Of a stretch of DNA of 64,000 nt, positions 38,310-48,200 are shown piece after piece; position 1 is the stretch's first letter; every line of letters starts with the position of its first letter. The translations under genes were made by a program, and so were the position numbers. The stretch covers positions 638,973 to 702,972 of the forward strand of contig VWZP01006044.1 in NCBI GenBank assembly GCA_013396995.1. The letters are read 5' to 3'. Below the pieces are notes generated by a model. It did no database searches and was not told the origin of the DNA. It was given only the letters and a program-made list of their open reading frames with translations. Source of the stretch: Dicaeum eximium. Lineage: Eukaryota > Chordata > Aves > Passeriformes > Dicaeidae.

Positions 38310-38565
38310 AAAATGGACCCACAAGAACTACGGAATCCAACTCCTGGCCCAGGACACCCCACGAATCTCGCCATGTGCCTGAGAGCATTGTCCAGACACT
38401 TCTTGAGCTCTGTCAGGCTTGGAGCTGTGACCACTTCCTTAGGGAGCCTGTTCCAGTGACCAATCACCCTCTGGGTGAAGAATCTTTTCCCAAAACGTAA
38501 ACTACATCTCCCCTGATGCAGCTTTATTCCATTCCATTTGAGTGTTGCCCCTGGTCACCACACAT
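38310..38565 (-). mobile_element. CR1 LINE 3' region fragment (minus strand)
   Basis: The plus strand carries the complement of CR1 ORF2 C-terminus/3' UTR: 'GAATCCAACTCCTGGCCC', 'TGTGCCTGAGAGCATTGTCC', 'CTTCTTGAGCTCTGTCAGGC', 'CACCCTCTGGGTGAAGAA'. This matches a common avian CR1 subfamily in reverse orientation. The sequence from 38566 to about 38700 is less clearly CR1 and may be the same element in a diverged state. Confidence 0.88.
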
Positions 38566-41500
38566 TTGTATCTGCCACCAGGACTAGGGCCAGGCCCCAC
38601 TGAAGCTGTTCCAGTGTCCAGGATGCAGATCTTGGTGAATGGCCACACTGCCCTGCCTGGTATTCCATCCAGCTTGTACCCAAATCAAGACAGGATGTGA
38701 GCCAAAGCATTAACCATTGCTGTGGATTGCTTTAATTTGACTACATTAAATCCTCTCACATAAGTTCTAATCTTGTTATCCTATATCTATAGTTGTCATA
38801 TGTGTTATTGGCCTCTTATCTTTGCAGTTTGGCCTCTCTTAGCTAACCCTTATGCCTCCTTTTCTTCCCTAACTTGCACTCAGCACTGACTTTGGAACAT
38901 GGATTTGAGATAAATGAGAACTGAGCAGAGATCAGAATCTATTGTACTCATTAAAGAAACTTTCTGGCTGCTTTGCTCTTCAAGTAAATAGTGTATAACA
39001 AGTTGTCTGCTAAAAGATGAAGGTCTGGGATAATGGAAGATCTTGTGCTCTTGTGAGAACAGTCAGAAAGATGATGAGTCAATGTCCCAGCCTGATACCA
39101 AGGGACACACAGTTTAGTCTTGGTCCTTATGTCACAGATCACAAACTCTCATGGCTTTCCTCAGGCTGATCCTTAGAGTAAGGGCCAAATTCCATCCTTC
39201 TTAAGGAAAGATGTGATGGGGTCCCTGCAAACCTGGCCTTATTATCCCCAGTACTGTAACATTTCTCCCTGTGAATGTGTCTGGATCGATTCTGATTCAA
39301 AAGCATTTTGCTTTCCTGCTCCTAACTAACCCCATCAGGAGACAACTGCAAAAGGAATCCTGGGTGTTTGGGCTCAGACTCCCTCTACTCCAGATATGGG
39401 CTGGATGCTTTTGCTGTGAGGGTCCAGGATGACAAAAGAATTTCTCTGCTTTCTGCTCTAGAACTACCTGAGTCTTGCTACTCCTTAAAAACAATCCCTT
39501 CCTATGTCTCACTCTTCAGACTGCTAGCAGAGGGATACTGGAGAGGAGAGGTCAGGAAGAGAGGGAACTGGGTTAGGCATTACCAGAGGAAAAAATTGCT
39601 GTGGTATTCCTGAGGAAGCCATGGCCTGGCTTGAGTCTGAAGGGAGGCAGAGAAAGGGAAATTTGGGAACATCAGAGCCTATCTGGAGAACTGTGCAGGA
39701 TTTCCTTTTCTAATATCAAGTTTTTTTCATCCATTAAAGGCCCAAAATACTGAGAACAGTCACCACCTCAATTAAATGCTTTATTCCCAATAATTTAACT
39801 GTGGAAATGTTCATCCAGTTCAGGAGGAGAATTTCTATCGAAGCCTGAGAATTATGGCCTTTCCAGAGCAAATCCCATGCCAAGGGCTGTACTGCCTCTG
39901 AATGCTTTTCTCTACAGAGCATTTGACATATACTCTGGTGCCTAAAAAAATATTTCCACGATTTTATTTAGACACATCTCAATTTAAAATCTGAATGTGA
40001 TGGAAACATTCTCTTCAAGGCAGATATGTCCAAAGCACAGATTCAGCCCAGCTGGATAAATTGTTTTTCCCCACTGAATTATATGATCTTTTTAACGGAA
40101 ATGGCACCTCCACCTTAATTGTTGCAGTACAAGGAGAAGATGTTATCACATCTTTTTCATATCTTTATAATATCTATCCATGACAGCATGTAAAATTTAC
40201 TAGGTTCAATAGATGGGAATATGTATTGTCTAAGATGATTGACCTCTGTGATAGAGGTTCTTGGCAACATCCAGTTCTGGATTTTTTAACAGTGAATTCC
40301 AAAGAAAAATGAACAGAGAGGAAAGGCCTTATTTAAGTATTTGATTTTGGAGAATTCAATCAAAGATGACATAATGTCTTAGTATTTGTTAGAATCAGGC
40401 ACTAAAATTCTTCAGTCTTTTCCTTGTGTCTTGAACCTATTTTTATAAGTTCTTTTTACTCCATTCTATATCCATAGAGAATAAATATCTACTTTTACCC
40501 ATTTGAGAGCCTAAATTTTGTCTCTTTTTATTATGCCCTGTTTTGCTTAAAGACAATGGCAGATATTTTTACTTATTTTATAATACTATTTATTTTATAG
40601 TAATTCTGTATCCTTTGAACATTGCTGATTTTTTTCCTTCTGTCTGATGTAAATTTTTTTTCTTCCAGTACTTCAAGCTCAGTGTTTCTAATCACATCCT
40701 TCATCTTTCAGATTCTTACATTGCAATTATCCTTCCCCTCAGTCATACAAAGATGTAACAATACAGGTTCACTTTGTCCTTCCTCATAGACTACTCATTC
40801 CAGACCTCCTGAAAAACCAGCCTGAAGCAGCTAAAAAAATTGCCCCTTAATGAAACTGCCCTATGAAATTACTCCAGAATAAGCTCCACAGTCATAGGAG
40901 GATTCAAGCTTTATGAGCGTTTTGGGTTAAATTTATTTTTAATGTGAGCATTTTAAATAAATCATTAAAAAGAGAGTGGTGTATGGGAAGTGGAAGCTGC
41001 ATAAAGGTTTTACACTAATAGAGTCATCCTACCGTAGTAGAAGAAAATCAGTTCCTTTTTTTTGTGCAGCCTCATTAATCAGTTATTTGAATAACCTATA
41101 TCTGAAGCAGCATATTGAATCCTTACTAAAAAGGTACCACAGACAAGCACATTACATTAAATGACATAGAAGATTCTCATAGATAAACAAATATTAAAAT
41201 CCAATGGAGATAAAATACTACTTTTCACATATGTACAATCTATGCTTATTTATTGTCAGTATATAGGCTCTGCAAACAGCAGAGTAAATTTAGGCTGGAC
41301 ACAGTCTATATGGTTAGTGTTCAGTTTACTCTTTCAGTTTTGCTCATTGGTAATTATTCAGACTTCTTCCATTTCAGGAAAACAGCCATGATTCCCACTG
41401 GAGAAAACACAGATCCTTAACAGGGACTTTGAACTTGTAAACCATGTGGTGACTTCTCTCTATCACTTTTCATGACAGCTATTTAGGAGTAGTCCATCAA

Positions 41501-43558
41501 ATCACCAAGATTCCAAGCCATTAGNTCCTTTCCAGACTTGCCATTAAATCTGACCTTATACAAGGAGACAAGCAAGTAAGATATCCTTCCTGTTATCCTG
41601 TTTGCTTTGCACTTTTAACAACACTTCACTGTGTATTTGCACTGTGGGGGTATATCAGGTCACCAATCTATCACCTACTGTGCTGAACAAAAAAGGAAAA
41701 AAAATTAATTCTGCCCCAGACTTAGCACAGGTGGAACACAAATTACACCAGGTATCTGGTCTAGAAAGACAAAGAAGGCAACAAAAAAAATGGCAAAACA
41801 GAATAATGAATAGTCTGTACCCTGTACCTTCTTCTGGCTGTTTGATTTCCCCTCTTGTCTGTGCAGGTCTCCAAGCATTGCTAAAGACTAAGAAAACTGG
41901 ATTACAAAAACCTGCAGAAGTTGACTACAGATTTTACTGAAGACCTGTCAGAGCCTAAAATACACATACAATGAGCATGGGTCAGGCACATAAATATGAA
42001 TGTGAAAGACCACGTGCATCTTTACATGGGACTTTCAGAGCATCCCTCAGCCATGTGCCCACACTGCTGTACCTTTGTGTGTCTTTACCAGAGGGAGTAA
42101 CACAGCAGATAAGGAAAGTTCTCACAGACAGGTGTTTCAGTAGCCTCTGTGCCTGCACTCCCAATTTATCCTGCAATGCAGTCAAAGCTGTACCCCCAGC
42201 TCTGTGTTATCATCTGCTTACTGGTGAGTAACACAGAGACACACTCTTCTGGCTGTTCTTATACCCCCTGGACTGGAATATCAGACCTTCATGTCTCTGC
42301 ATGAAATGCTTGAAGTGCTGACAAATTGAATCATTATGAACCACCCTCAGGAATTTCACTGCCTGAGTCCTGACAACTGCTGGTGACATGCAAGCATTAA
42401 CTCTAGCAAGAGGTGTTTAAATGGTTTTAAATCTCCAGTTCTTCCTCCTTCTCACTTGAAATATAAATGGTCAGCTGAACTTTAGTGCAGACATAATCAA
42501 TAGGAAGTGAGCAGAAAGGAGGAGGCTGTGGCAGAGTGGATGGACACTTCAAAAGAAGCCATGTCAATATGCTTATCTTTTCCTCACACTGCACAAAGAC
42601 CAATCTCCCTCATGGATAACAGAGTATTCTCCATCATGCATTACTGTCTCTTATAGTGTGGTTCAGCACCTTTTTGCCAGTGCTGTGATAGTGTTTGCAG
42701 TCATGCTTGTTTAGCCTTTGGAAATAGGGAGCATGTACGTGCTTTGTAACACTTTGACTTTCCTGAAAATACTCAGCTGAAGCTTCAGGCACTCTCACTG
42801 CAAATAGAAATCTCCAAAACTGTGGACAGTTTTGAAGAGTGTGGACTGCATAAAAAATCCAGATGAGCCAGTCTTGCTTTTTAGTTGTCAAAGGGTGTGA
42901 AATTTCTCCTTTTATATCCATATATTTATTTCTACCTGTCAAAATCATTTTCCTGTCATACAAAGAGATTAATCTCTGAGAAGTATTAACATGAAGACTT
43001 TCTCCCATGTTCCAGTTTGACTTCCTTTAAAAATGAGGTATGTTAGGCACATGTACAGAGGCAAGAAAGAGTACCCTTCAGTGGTTACTGCAGGGCAAAG
43101 ATGTTTCTGCACTAAAGGCATCATCCAAAGCAGCCCACCTGTACATCAGGGTGCACAAAACCCCTGTAGACCAGGATAGAAAACTGTGAGATTTGCCATG
43201 TTCAGGATGACAGATCCACTTTTTTAATCTGCTACCTGACCAGGCAGAGTATTTTTTTATCAAGAATTGTCTCCTGTTGCTGTGGGAGCAGGCTACAGGT
43301 ACTCTTAGCTTTCCAAATGCTGCTGAAAGATGAGTTATCCTTACACTTCTCCCTTCCATGTCGCCAGAACTTTAAAGTTTAGAATTCTGGAAGACAAAGC
43401 TGAAATACAGTTAAATAAGACCCAAATCTAGCCTGAATTTATCTACATATTAGTAACAAAATTGCTTTCCTAGTACCAGAGTTGTATGTAGAAGCTGATG
43501 CCTTATATTCTTCAAACCCTGTACTGAATTAGTGCATAACTCTAAACTCCATATAAAG
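38566..43558. other. Unique AT-rich sequence, no gene seen
   Basis: No exon or RNA gene is recognised over about 5 kb. One undetermined base lies at 41525. Open frames are all under 125 codons, on both strands, and without recognised domains. Confidence 0.5.
41525..41525. other. Undetermined base (n)
   Basis: The only non-ACGT symbol in the window. It is an assembly ambiguity in otherwise unique sequence and affects no recognised feature. Confidence 0.99.
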
Positions 43559-43916
43559 TGTAATTTAACTGTCTTCACATCTTAGTTAGACAAAACAATC
43601 CCTCTAGGCCTGAGATCCAAGGACACCTTCTGCCTCAGGCCCTGAAAAGCATAAACAAAAGTGAATTGGGGGGAAGCAAACTGGGGGTGTATGACTTCAT
43701 TACCTGAAGTTGTAACTGGAGGATTAACCTCTGATATGCAAATAGACCAAACTTATATCTGTCTGAAAAATTCATGACCACTGTCCATCTCGGGTGTAGC
43801 CCCTCTTGGAGGCTTTTGACTGCCCAAGGTGTATCTATTGAAGACCTTTAATTAATATCCACTTTATTCTCTCAATCTTGTCTAGCCTTGCTCTAGGTAG
43901 CCACTCCAAGGCATCA
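43559..43916 (+). mobile_element. Small ERV LTR, about 358 bp (plus strand)
   Basis: Starts TGTAATTTAAC and ends AAGGCATCA, a TG...CA structure. Internal landmarks recall a known avian LTR family: 'CTAGGCCTGAGATCCAAGG', 'GATATGCAAATAGACC', a TATA-like 'TTATATCTG', 'CTGTCCATCTCGGGTGTAGC', and a U5-like 'CTTTATTCTCTCAATC' followed by 'CTAGGTAGCCACTCC'. The poly(A) signal position reads TTAATTAATA, so the AATAAA seems lost. No viral coding sequence adjoins, so it is probably solo. Flanks share only AAG/AAG, too short to accept as a target-site duplication. Confidence 0.68.
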
Positions 43917-44787
43917 AAGTGTTCCTTACCTTATCTTATGTTTGGATGTGTTTAGACAAATTCTGCCTGACTGTGCAATTCTGCTTTTTCTTGTAATTCA
44001 GATATGCCCTGTCAACCATTTATAAAGAGTATAAAAGCTCAAGAACAGAGGAAAATCAGAGGCATCACTGACAAAAGAAAGGGTCATACAGACATCAAAA
44101 CCATGTCCTTAGTGCAAGTTGGTAGAATGCAAAGTGAAGAGAGGGAATAATGGTGTTGATATGGCTTCCATTTTTACCCCAGCATGGTTATCTGGAGCTG
44201 TCAATTCATGCTGTAGACGTCCCACCATAACTGGCTGGGCAAGTAGTCAAGTTCATAAAATTGCCAATATAAATGTGAACTGTTTTCCCTCTCCTCATAA
44301 AGCCTTAATCTTCTTCCTCTTCAATGATCTCATCATCCAGAAACATAATTTTGTCTTCCTTGACAGTGTCTCCCATTTAATTTATGTATTCCCTGTCAAC
44401 AAATTCTTCAAAGTATCCAAATCAGTCTAGCTCTTTGTAACATCTTCGTCTAGGGAGAAAGTATATAATTTAGTTTTTATTATTTTTTTCATGAATCACA
44501 GCATACTTGGAAAATTACCCAACCCATCCTACTTAACTTTGGCTCACTTTTCCCCTGAGATATGCAGGTGATTGCATTAGGAAAAGAACAAATGAGGTCT
44601 CTCTGGGTACCCTGCACTCCATCCAAAGCTCAGACTGTGCATTGAGAAGGACTGATCTTCCACCAGTCAGAGATGAGGCCATGGAAGCTTCTCTGCAAAG
44701 GGCAGCACACGAGCTTTGAACACAGAGAGATCAGATTTTGATATTCCCCTTTCACGGTTTTAAGAGTGAGAATGAAATGAAAGTGTA
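43917..44787. other. Unique sequence; tandem TATA-like motifs, no gene seen
   Basis: About 105 bp downstream of the LTR, two TATA-like elements occur close together: TATAAA at 44021-44026 and TATAAAAG at 44030-44037. A 103-codon plus-strand frame (44119-44430) follows but has no recognised domain. I do not call a gene. Confidence 0.45.
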
Positions 44788-45030
44788 GGAATGGCTATCA
44801 TGCATCAGACTAAAGGTGTGTCTGGTCCAAAATTCTCTGTCCAACAGTATCCAAGAAACACAGGGACATGCAGGAACATACCATGATGTTGCCCAAGGAG
44901 AATTTTACAGTGTCTAATCCTTTGTAAATCTCAGACTGCCTGAGCCAGCTTACTTGCATTTCATAATCCTTGATTTTAGTTGGGTTTTTTCCACTTGTGT
45001 TAATTTATCCAATGGCTTACTGAAATTATT
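44788..45030 (-). mobile_element. Ancient CR1-like 3' end (minus strand)
   Basis: The plus strand begins 'GGAATGGCTATCATGCATCA' followed by 'GACTAAAGGTGTGTCTGGTCC', the complement of an old reptilian CR1 3' end. 'AGTGTCTAATCCTTTGTAA' and 'TTTCATAATCCTTGATTTTA' farther right fit the same element. It is highly diverged, so it belongs to an older layer than the other CR1 copies. The right boundary is a guess. Confidence 0.5.
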
Positions 45031-45036
45031 GACTTT

Positions 45037-45067
45037 TATGGGAGCTCTTCAGTGAGGAGCTCCCATA
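45037..45067. repeat. Perfect 11-bp inverted repeat, 9-nt loop
   Basis: TATGGGAGCTC (45037-45047) and GAGCTCCCATA (45057-45067) are exact reverse complements around TTCAGTGAG. It is a strong potential hairpin just beside an old CR1 remnant. Confidence 0.85.
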
Positions 45068-45269
45068 CTACAGGAATATTCAGCTTGCTTTGGTTTCTCT
45101 CTTTAATCTACGAGTTCCTTTTGATGTTTCCCGCAGCGCTCGCTGGAAGGCACAGTGAACATCACTCATCTTCTCCTGCCACTCACAGTTTTACAGACCT
45201 TTATCACACCTTCTGTAACTCACCTGCCTGAAGAGCTGCCACAAGACCCCTCTCTGAGTGACACGAGTG

Positions 45270-45515
45270 TTAGTGGGATGTGGGCACACAGGATCAGGCC
45301 GTGCTGGGCAGAGGTTCCCTAGCCCTGGGCTGGCCTGGCAGGGCTCAGGGTGGGACCGAGGCAAGGCACAGCTGAGCCTTCGGCCAGGCTGGGGCTCAGG
45401 GAGGAGCAGCCCAGAGCGGGACTGAGCACAGCCCCCATCCCATCTCTGCCTGTGTCCTGAAGCACGAGCTCTCTCATCCTGTTTCCTCCCCTTGATATAA
45501 ACGAGCTAATTGAAA
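45270..45515. other. GC-rich patch flanking the LTR's 3' side
   Basis: A locally GC-rich, CpG-bearing segment immediately downstream of the LTR, in the LTR's reading direction. A minus-strand frame crosses it (45615-45319) without recognisable retroviral protein similarity. No primer-binding site follows the LTR end, so it need not be viral interior. Function unknown. Confidence 0.45.
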
Positions 45516-45532
45516 TGTTGAAGTTTAAATTA

Positions 45533-45981
45533 AAAGGGAGGCAAATCATTAATTTTAAAAAAGAAAGCTCGTTTGTTGGAACAAGTAACAAAAAACCAAA
45601 AACAGTAAGGACCAAGGTTAAGGCTAATCCTGAACCTAGACAGGAAACCAGAAAAGATTTAAGGTGTTTTCTCCAGAACAGAGTCTGCCGAGGGTTGATG
45701 TCCCAGTTCTTTTAAAGCTCGCTGATAGGGGCACCCAGGATCCTCGCTGTGATTGGAAAGGGAGGCAAATAATTAATTTTAAAAAAGAAAGCTTGTTTAT
45801 TGGAACAAGCAACAAAAAAACCAAAAACAGTAAGGACCAAGGTTAAGGCTAATCCCGAACCTAGACAGGAAACCAGAAAAGATTTAAGGTGTTTTCTCCA
45901 GAACAGAGTCTGCCGAGGGTTGATGTCCCAGTTCTTTTAAAGCTCGCCGATAGGGGCGCCCAGGATCCTCACTCTGATTGG
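45533..45981 (-). repeat. Tandem duplication within the LTR, 224 + 225 bp
   Basis: Units are 45533-45756 and 45757-45981. They differ at only a small number of positions plus one A-run length change, so the duplication is much younger than the one at 12637. In LTR orientation the right unit is upstream. The right unit keeps AATAAA, while the left unit has AACAAA at the same place (CCAACAAACGAGC). Confidence 0.95.
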
Positions 45982-46077
45982 CTGCAGGAATGCCGGCTGA
46001 TTGGTTCTTAGCGGTACGCATTCCTGTCCAATCGTTTCTCTGTTCCTGTTCCTGATTGGGTGTCTCGATTGTCCAAT
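45977..46077 (-). promoter_or_regulatory. CCAAT-box cluster in LTR U3
   Basis: CCAAT or its complement occurs at 45977-45981, 46000-46004, 46028-46032, 46055-46059 and 46073-46077, with a sixth inside the duplicated block (45752-45756). Such arrays are typical NF-Y-type promoter elements. They lie just upstream, in minus orientation, of the TTTAAAAG box. Confidence 0.6.
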
Positions 46078-46222
46078 CAGAGCTTGTAAACTGTATGACT
46101 TAAACATCTCTTTTTAACTAATATAACATTACAACCTATAACTCTATAAAGTACATAACTTAATTAACAGGAAAAATTAACAGGACAATTACAACTTCTA
46201 GGAAAATTAATCATTTATAACA

Positions 46223-47689
46223 GCCTGTTCCAAGGAAGAAGGGCAGTGAGGGAGCCCTTAGCCCTTAGCCAAGGTTAACTACCACAAGGGCTAGGGTGAG
46301 GCCTCCTGAGGGGAAATCTCATCAGACAGAGCCTGGGATGGCTGGGAAGAACCATGGGGAGCAGACTGTCCTCTTCAGACTGGACCAAAATGGGGTTTGG
46401 CAGCCACGGGAAGGGACGTGAGAGGCACCAGGAGGGGCAGGTCAGGGCCAGCACGTCCTGGGAGTGCCCTCAGAACCAGGACACACGTCTGCCAATTTAA
46501 TATCACTCGGAAGGAGCCCAAGTCATGGCCTCAGAGCTCTGCCCAGTGCAAACCAAAGGACACTAAGTGGAAAGGAGGAGGAGATTTGCTTCAATGACAC
46601 ACTCTCAATGTGAGCATGCTAAGGTCTGCGCTCCAAGATGTTTGGATATGACCTCATCCATCCACCCAAGTGCAGCCACAGCACCTCCCAGCCGCTCTGA
46701 TCAGAGCTGCGCAGTTTATCATTAATTCCTTACTCAAGGCTTGGTCTATTGGGAATCCCCATGCCCCAGAGCTGCTCAAAACCATTTGAAAAACCAAGCA
46801 TGTTCCCTTAATCTCACCTTCCACAACAAAAATGCAGCAACATAGTTCTTCAGAATGAATAAAACAAGACAGTAGAAAAAACAACAAAATCATCAAATAT
46901 CAGAATAAAATGGAAAAAAAAAAAAGAACAAAAATAAAAAAGAACAAAACAAAAATACACCACAACACAAAGCCATTCACCAAACACTACCCTGAGAGGG
47001 AGGATAAGCAAATAAAGAACACATGAAATGTAATATGCTTCCCAGTGTATTCCTGGGAGACACTTGTGCAACAGGGAGAATGGTCTGGATGCTGTGGCTC
47101 ACCACCTACTCTCAGCAGAGGAAAACTGAGATGATAATAACCCTTTTCTGATGTATAGGCAGGGGACATGAGCTGACAAACAGTGTGATTCATGATCCTT
47201 GTGTTAGAGGGGAGTGACAAATGATTGATAATATATTTCCACATTATTTCTGACAGGTGGCTTGTGGAAGGAGAGATCAATCCCAGCTTATGAAATGCAC
47301 AGAGATCTCAGCACAAGGTAAGAAGGCAGCAGCTAACACGTGGATTATGATCCACAGTGCTTGAGATCGTCTGAGCAGCAGCTATGCTTCCCTTTGGGCA
47401 TTTTATACATAAATGCTCTATTTTCCAAAGCATTCAGCATCCTCTGCTTTTCCCTGATGCTCCTGTGTGTTCAGGATATTGAATATCATACTGGAATGGA
47501 CCTTCAGAAGACCATGCATTTTTTAGCAGGGATTTTCAATAATTCACAGGATCAGGCCCTAAATATGCACGGTATTAGACGAGAAATTTTCCACTCTCTT
47601 TACCACACAATTTCAAATGCAAAGAGACTCTGGTTTCCATGTAGTAACAGTGTTTCAATCTCCCAGCCATATAAAATGCCTGGCTAATT
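46223..47689. other. Unique sequence, no gene seen
   Basis: Begins with a GC-richer part (46223-46580) next to the LTR, followed by an A-rich low-complexity stretch (about 46860-46965). Open frames are under 116 codons and lack recognised domains. Confidence 0.5.
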
Positions 47690-48200
47690 GGACTGGTAGA
47701 GGAGAGGGGGATTTTTGTGTTTGATAAATTAATCAGCGAGCGCTGCTGTACATTTCCCACTAAAATCCTTAATTAGACATAAAATGCCAAAGAAAGAAAT
47801 TCTTTCTTTAGTTTTTAATTGAAGGGATGACTTTTGATCCTCCATTAGTGAGGAGAGAAGAAAGCCTTTCAAAAGGAAGCGCACCCCAGCTGTTGCTCGG
47901 CGTCTGAGAGGTTCAGCACTGCACTTCCACAAATCCCAGGAGCCTATTGATACTTAGCATAAACATGCTAAAAGGATCAAATTGACATTCATACAAACTA
48001 GGGTCCACAAAATCACAAAAGCTCTTAATCCAAGCCTCTGTGTAAAAGGATCGCTTCTAATTACCAGTCTAGACTAATCATCAATGTTTAGCTAATAAAA
48101 ATGAAGCTATCAATAATAAAAGCAAACTCTGAAATGCCAGTAGAGTCCGGGCATAAGCTAAAGGATGACTTAGTAATCATTGCAGCATTTCTTTCTTGCT
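47690..48200. promoter_or_regulatory. Candidate conserved non-coding element
   Basis: Dense TAAT/ATTA motifs ('GGCTAATTGGAC', 'GATAAATTAATCAG', 'CCTTAATTAGAC', 'TAGACTAATCATCAATG') surround a retained CpG cluster 'CAGCGAGCGCTGCTG' at about 47736-47750. No transposon or simple repeat is visible over about 500 bp. The profile is that of a developmental enhancer, but this is inference without alignment. Confidence 0.3.

Larger units (their letters stand above)
45516..46222 (-). mobile_element. ERV LTR with duplicated promoter/poly(A) block (minus strand)
   Basis: Read right to left it starts TGTTATAAATGA at 46222 and ends CTTCAACA at 45516, so the ends are TGTT...AACA. U3 contains five CCAAT-box cores between 45977 and 46077. 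The core promoter has a TTTAAAAG element after the motif 'CCTATCGGCGAGC', and the poly(A) signal AATAAA is at 45801-45796 in 'CCAATAAACAAGC'. A block of about 225 bp containing one CCAAT box, the TATA-like box and the poly(A) region is present twice. No coding sequence of a virus is recognised beside it and no target-site duplication is evident. Confidence 0.8.

Noticed and set aside
45319..45615. Minus-strand frame of 98 codons past the LTR end, considered as ERV gag
   Set aside because: No recognisable matrix, capsid or zinc-knuckle motif, and no primer-binding site between it and the LTR.
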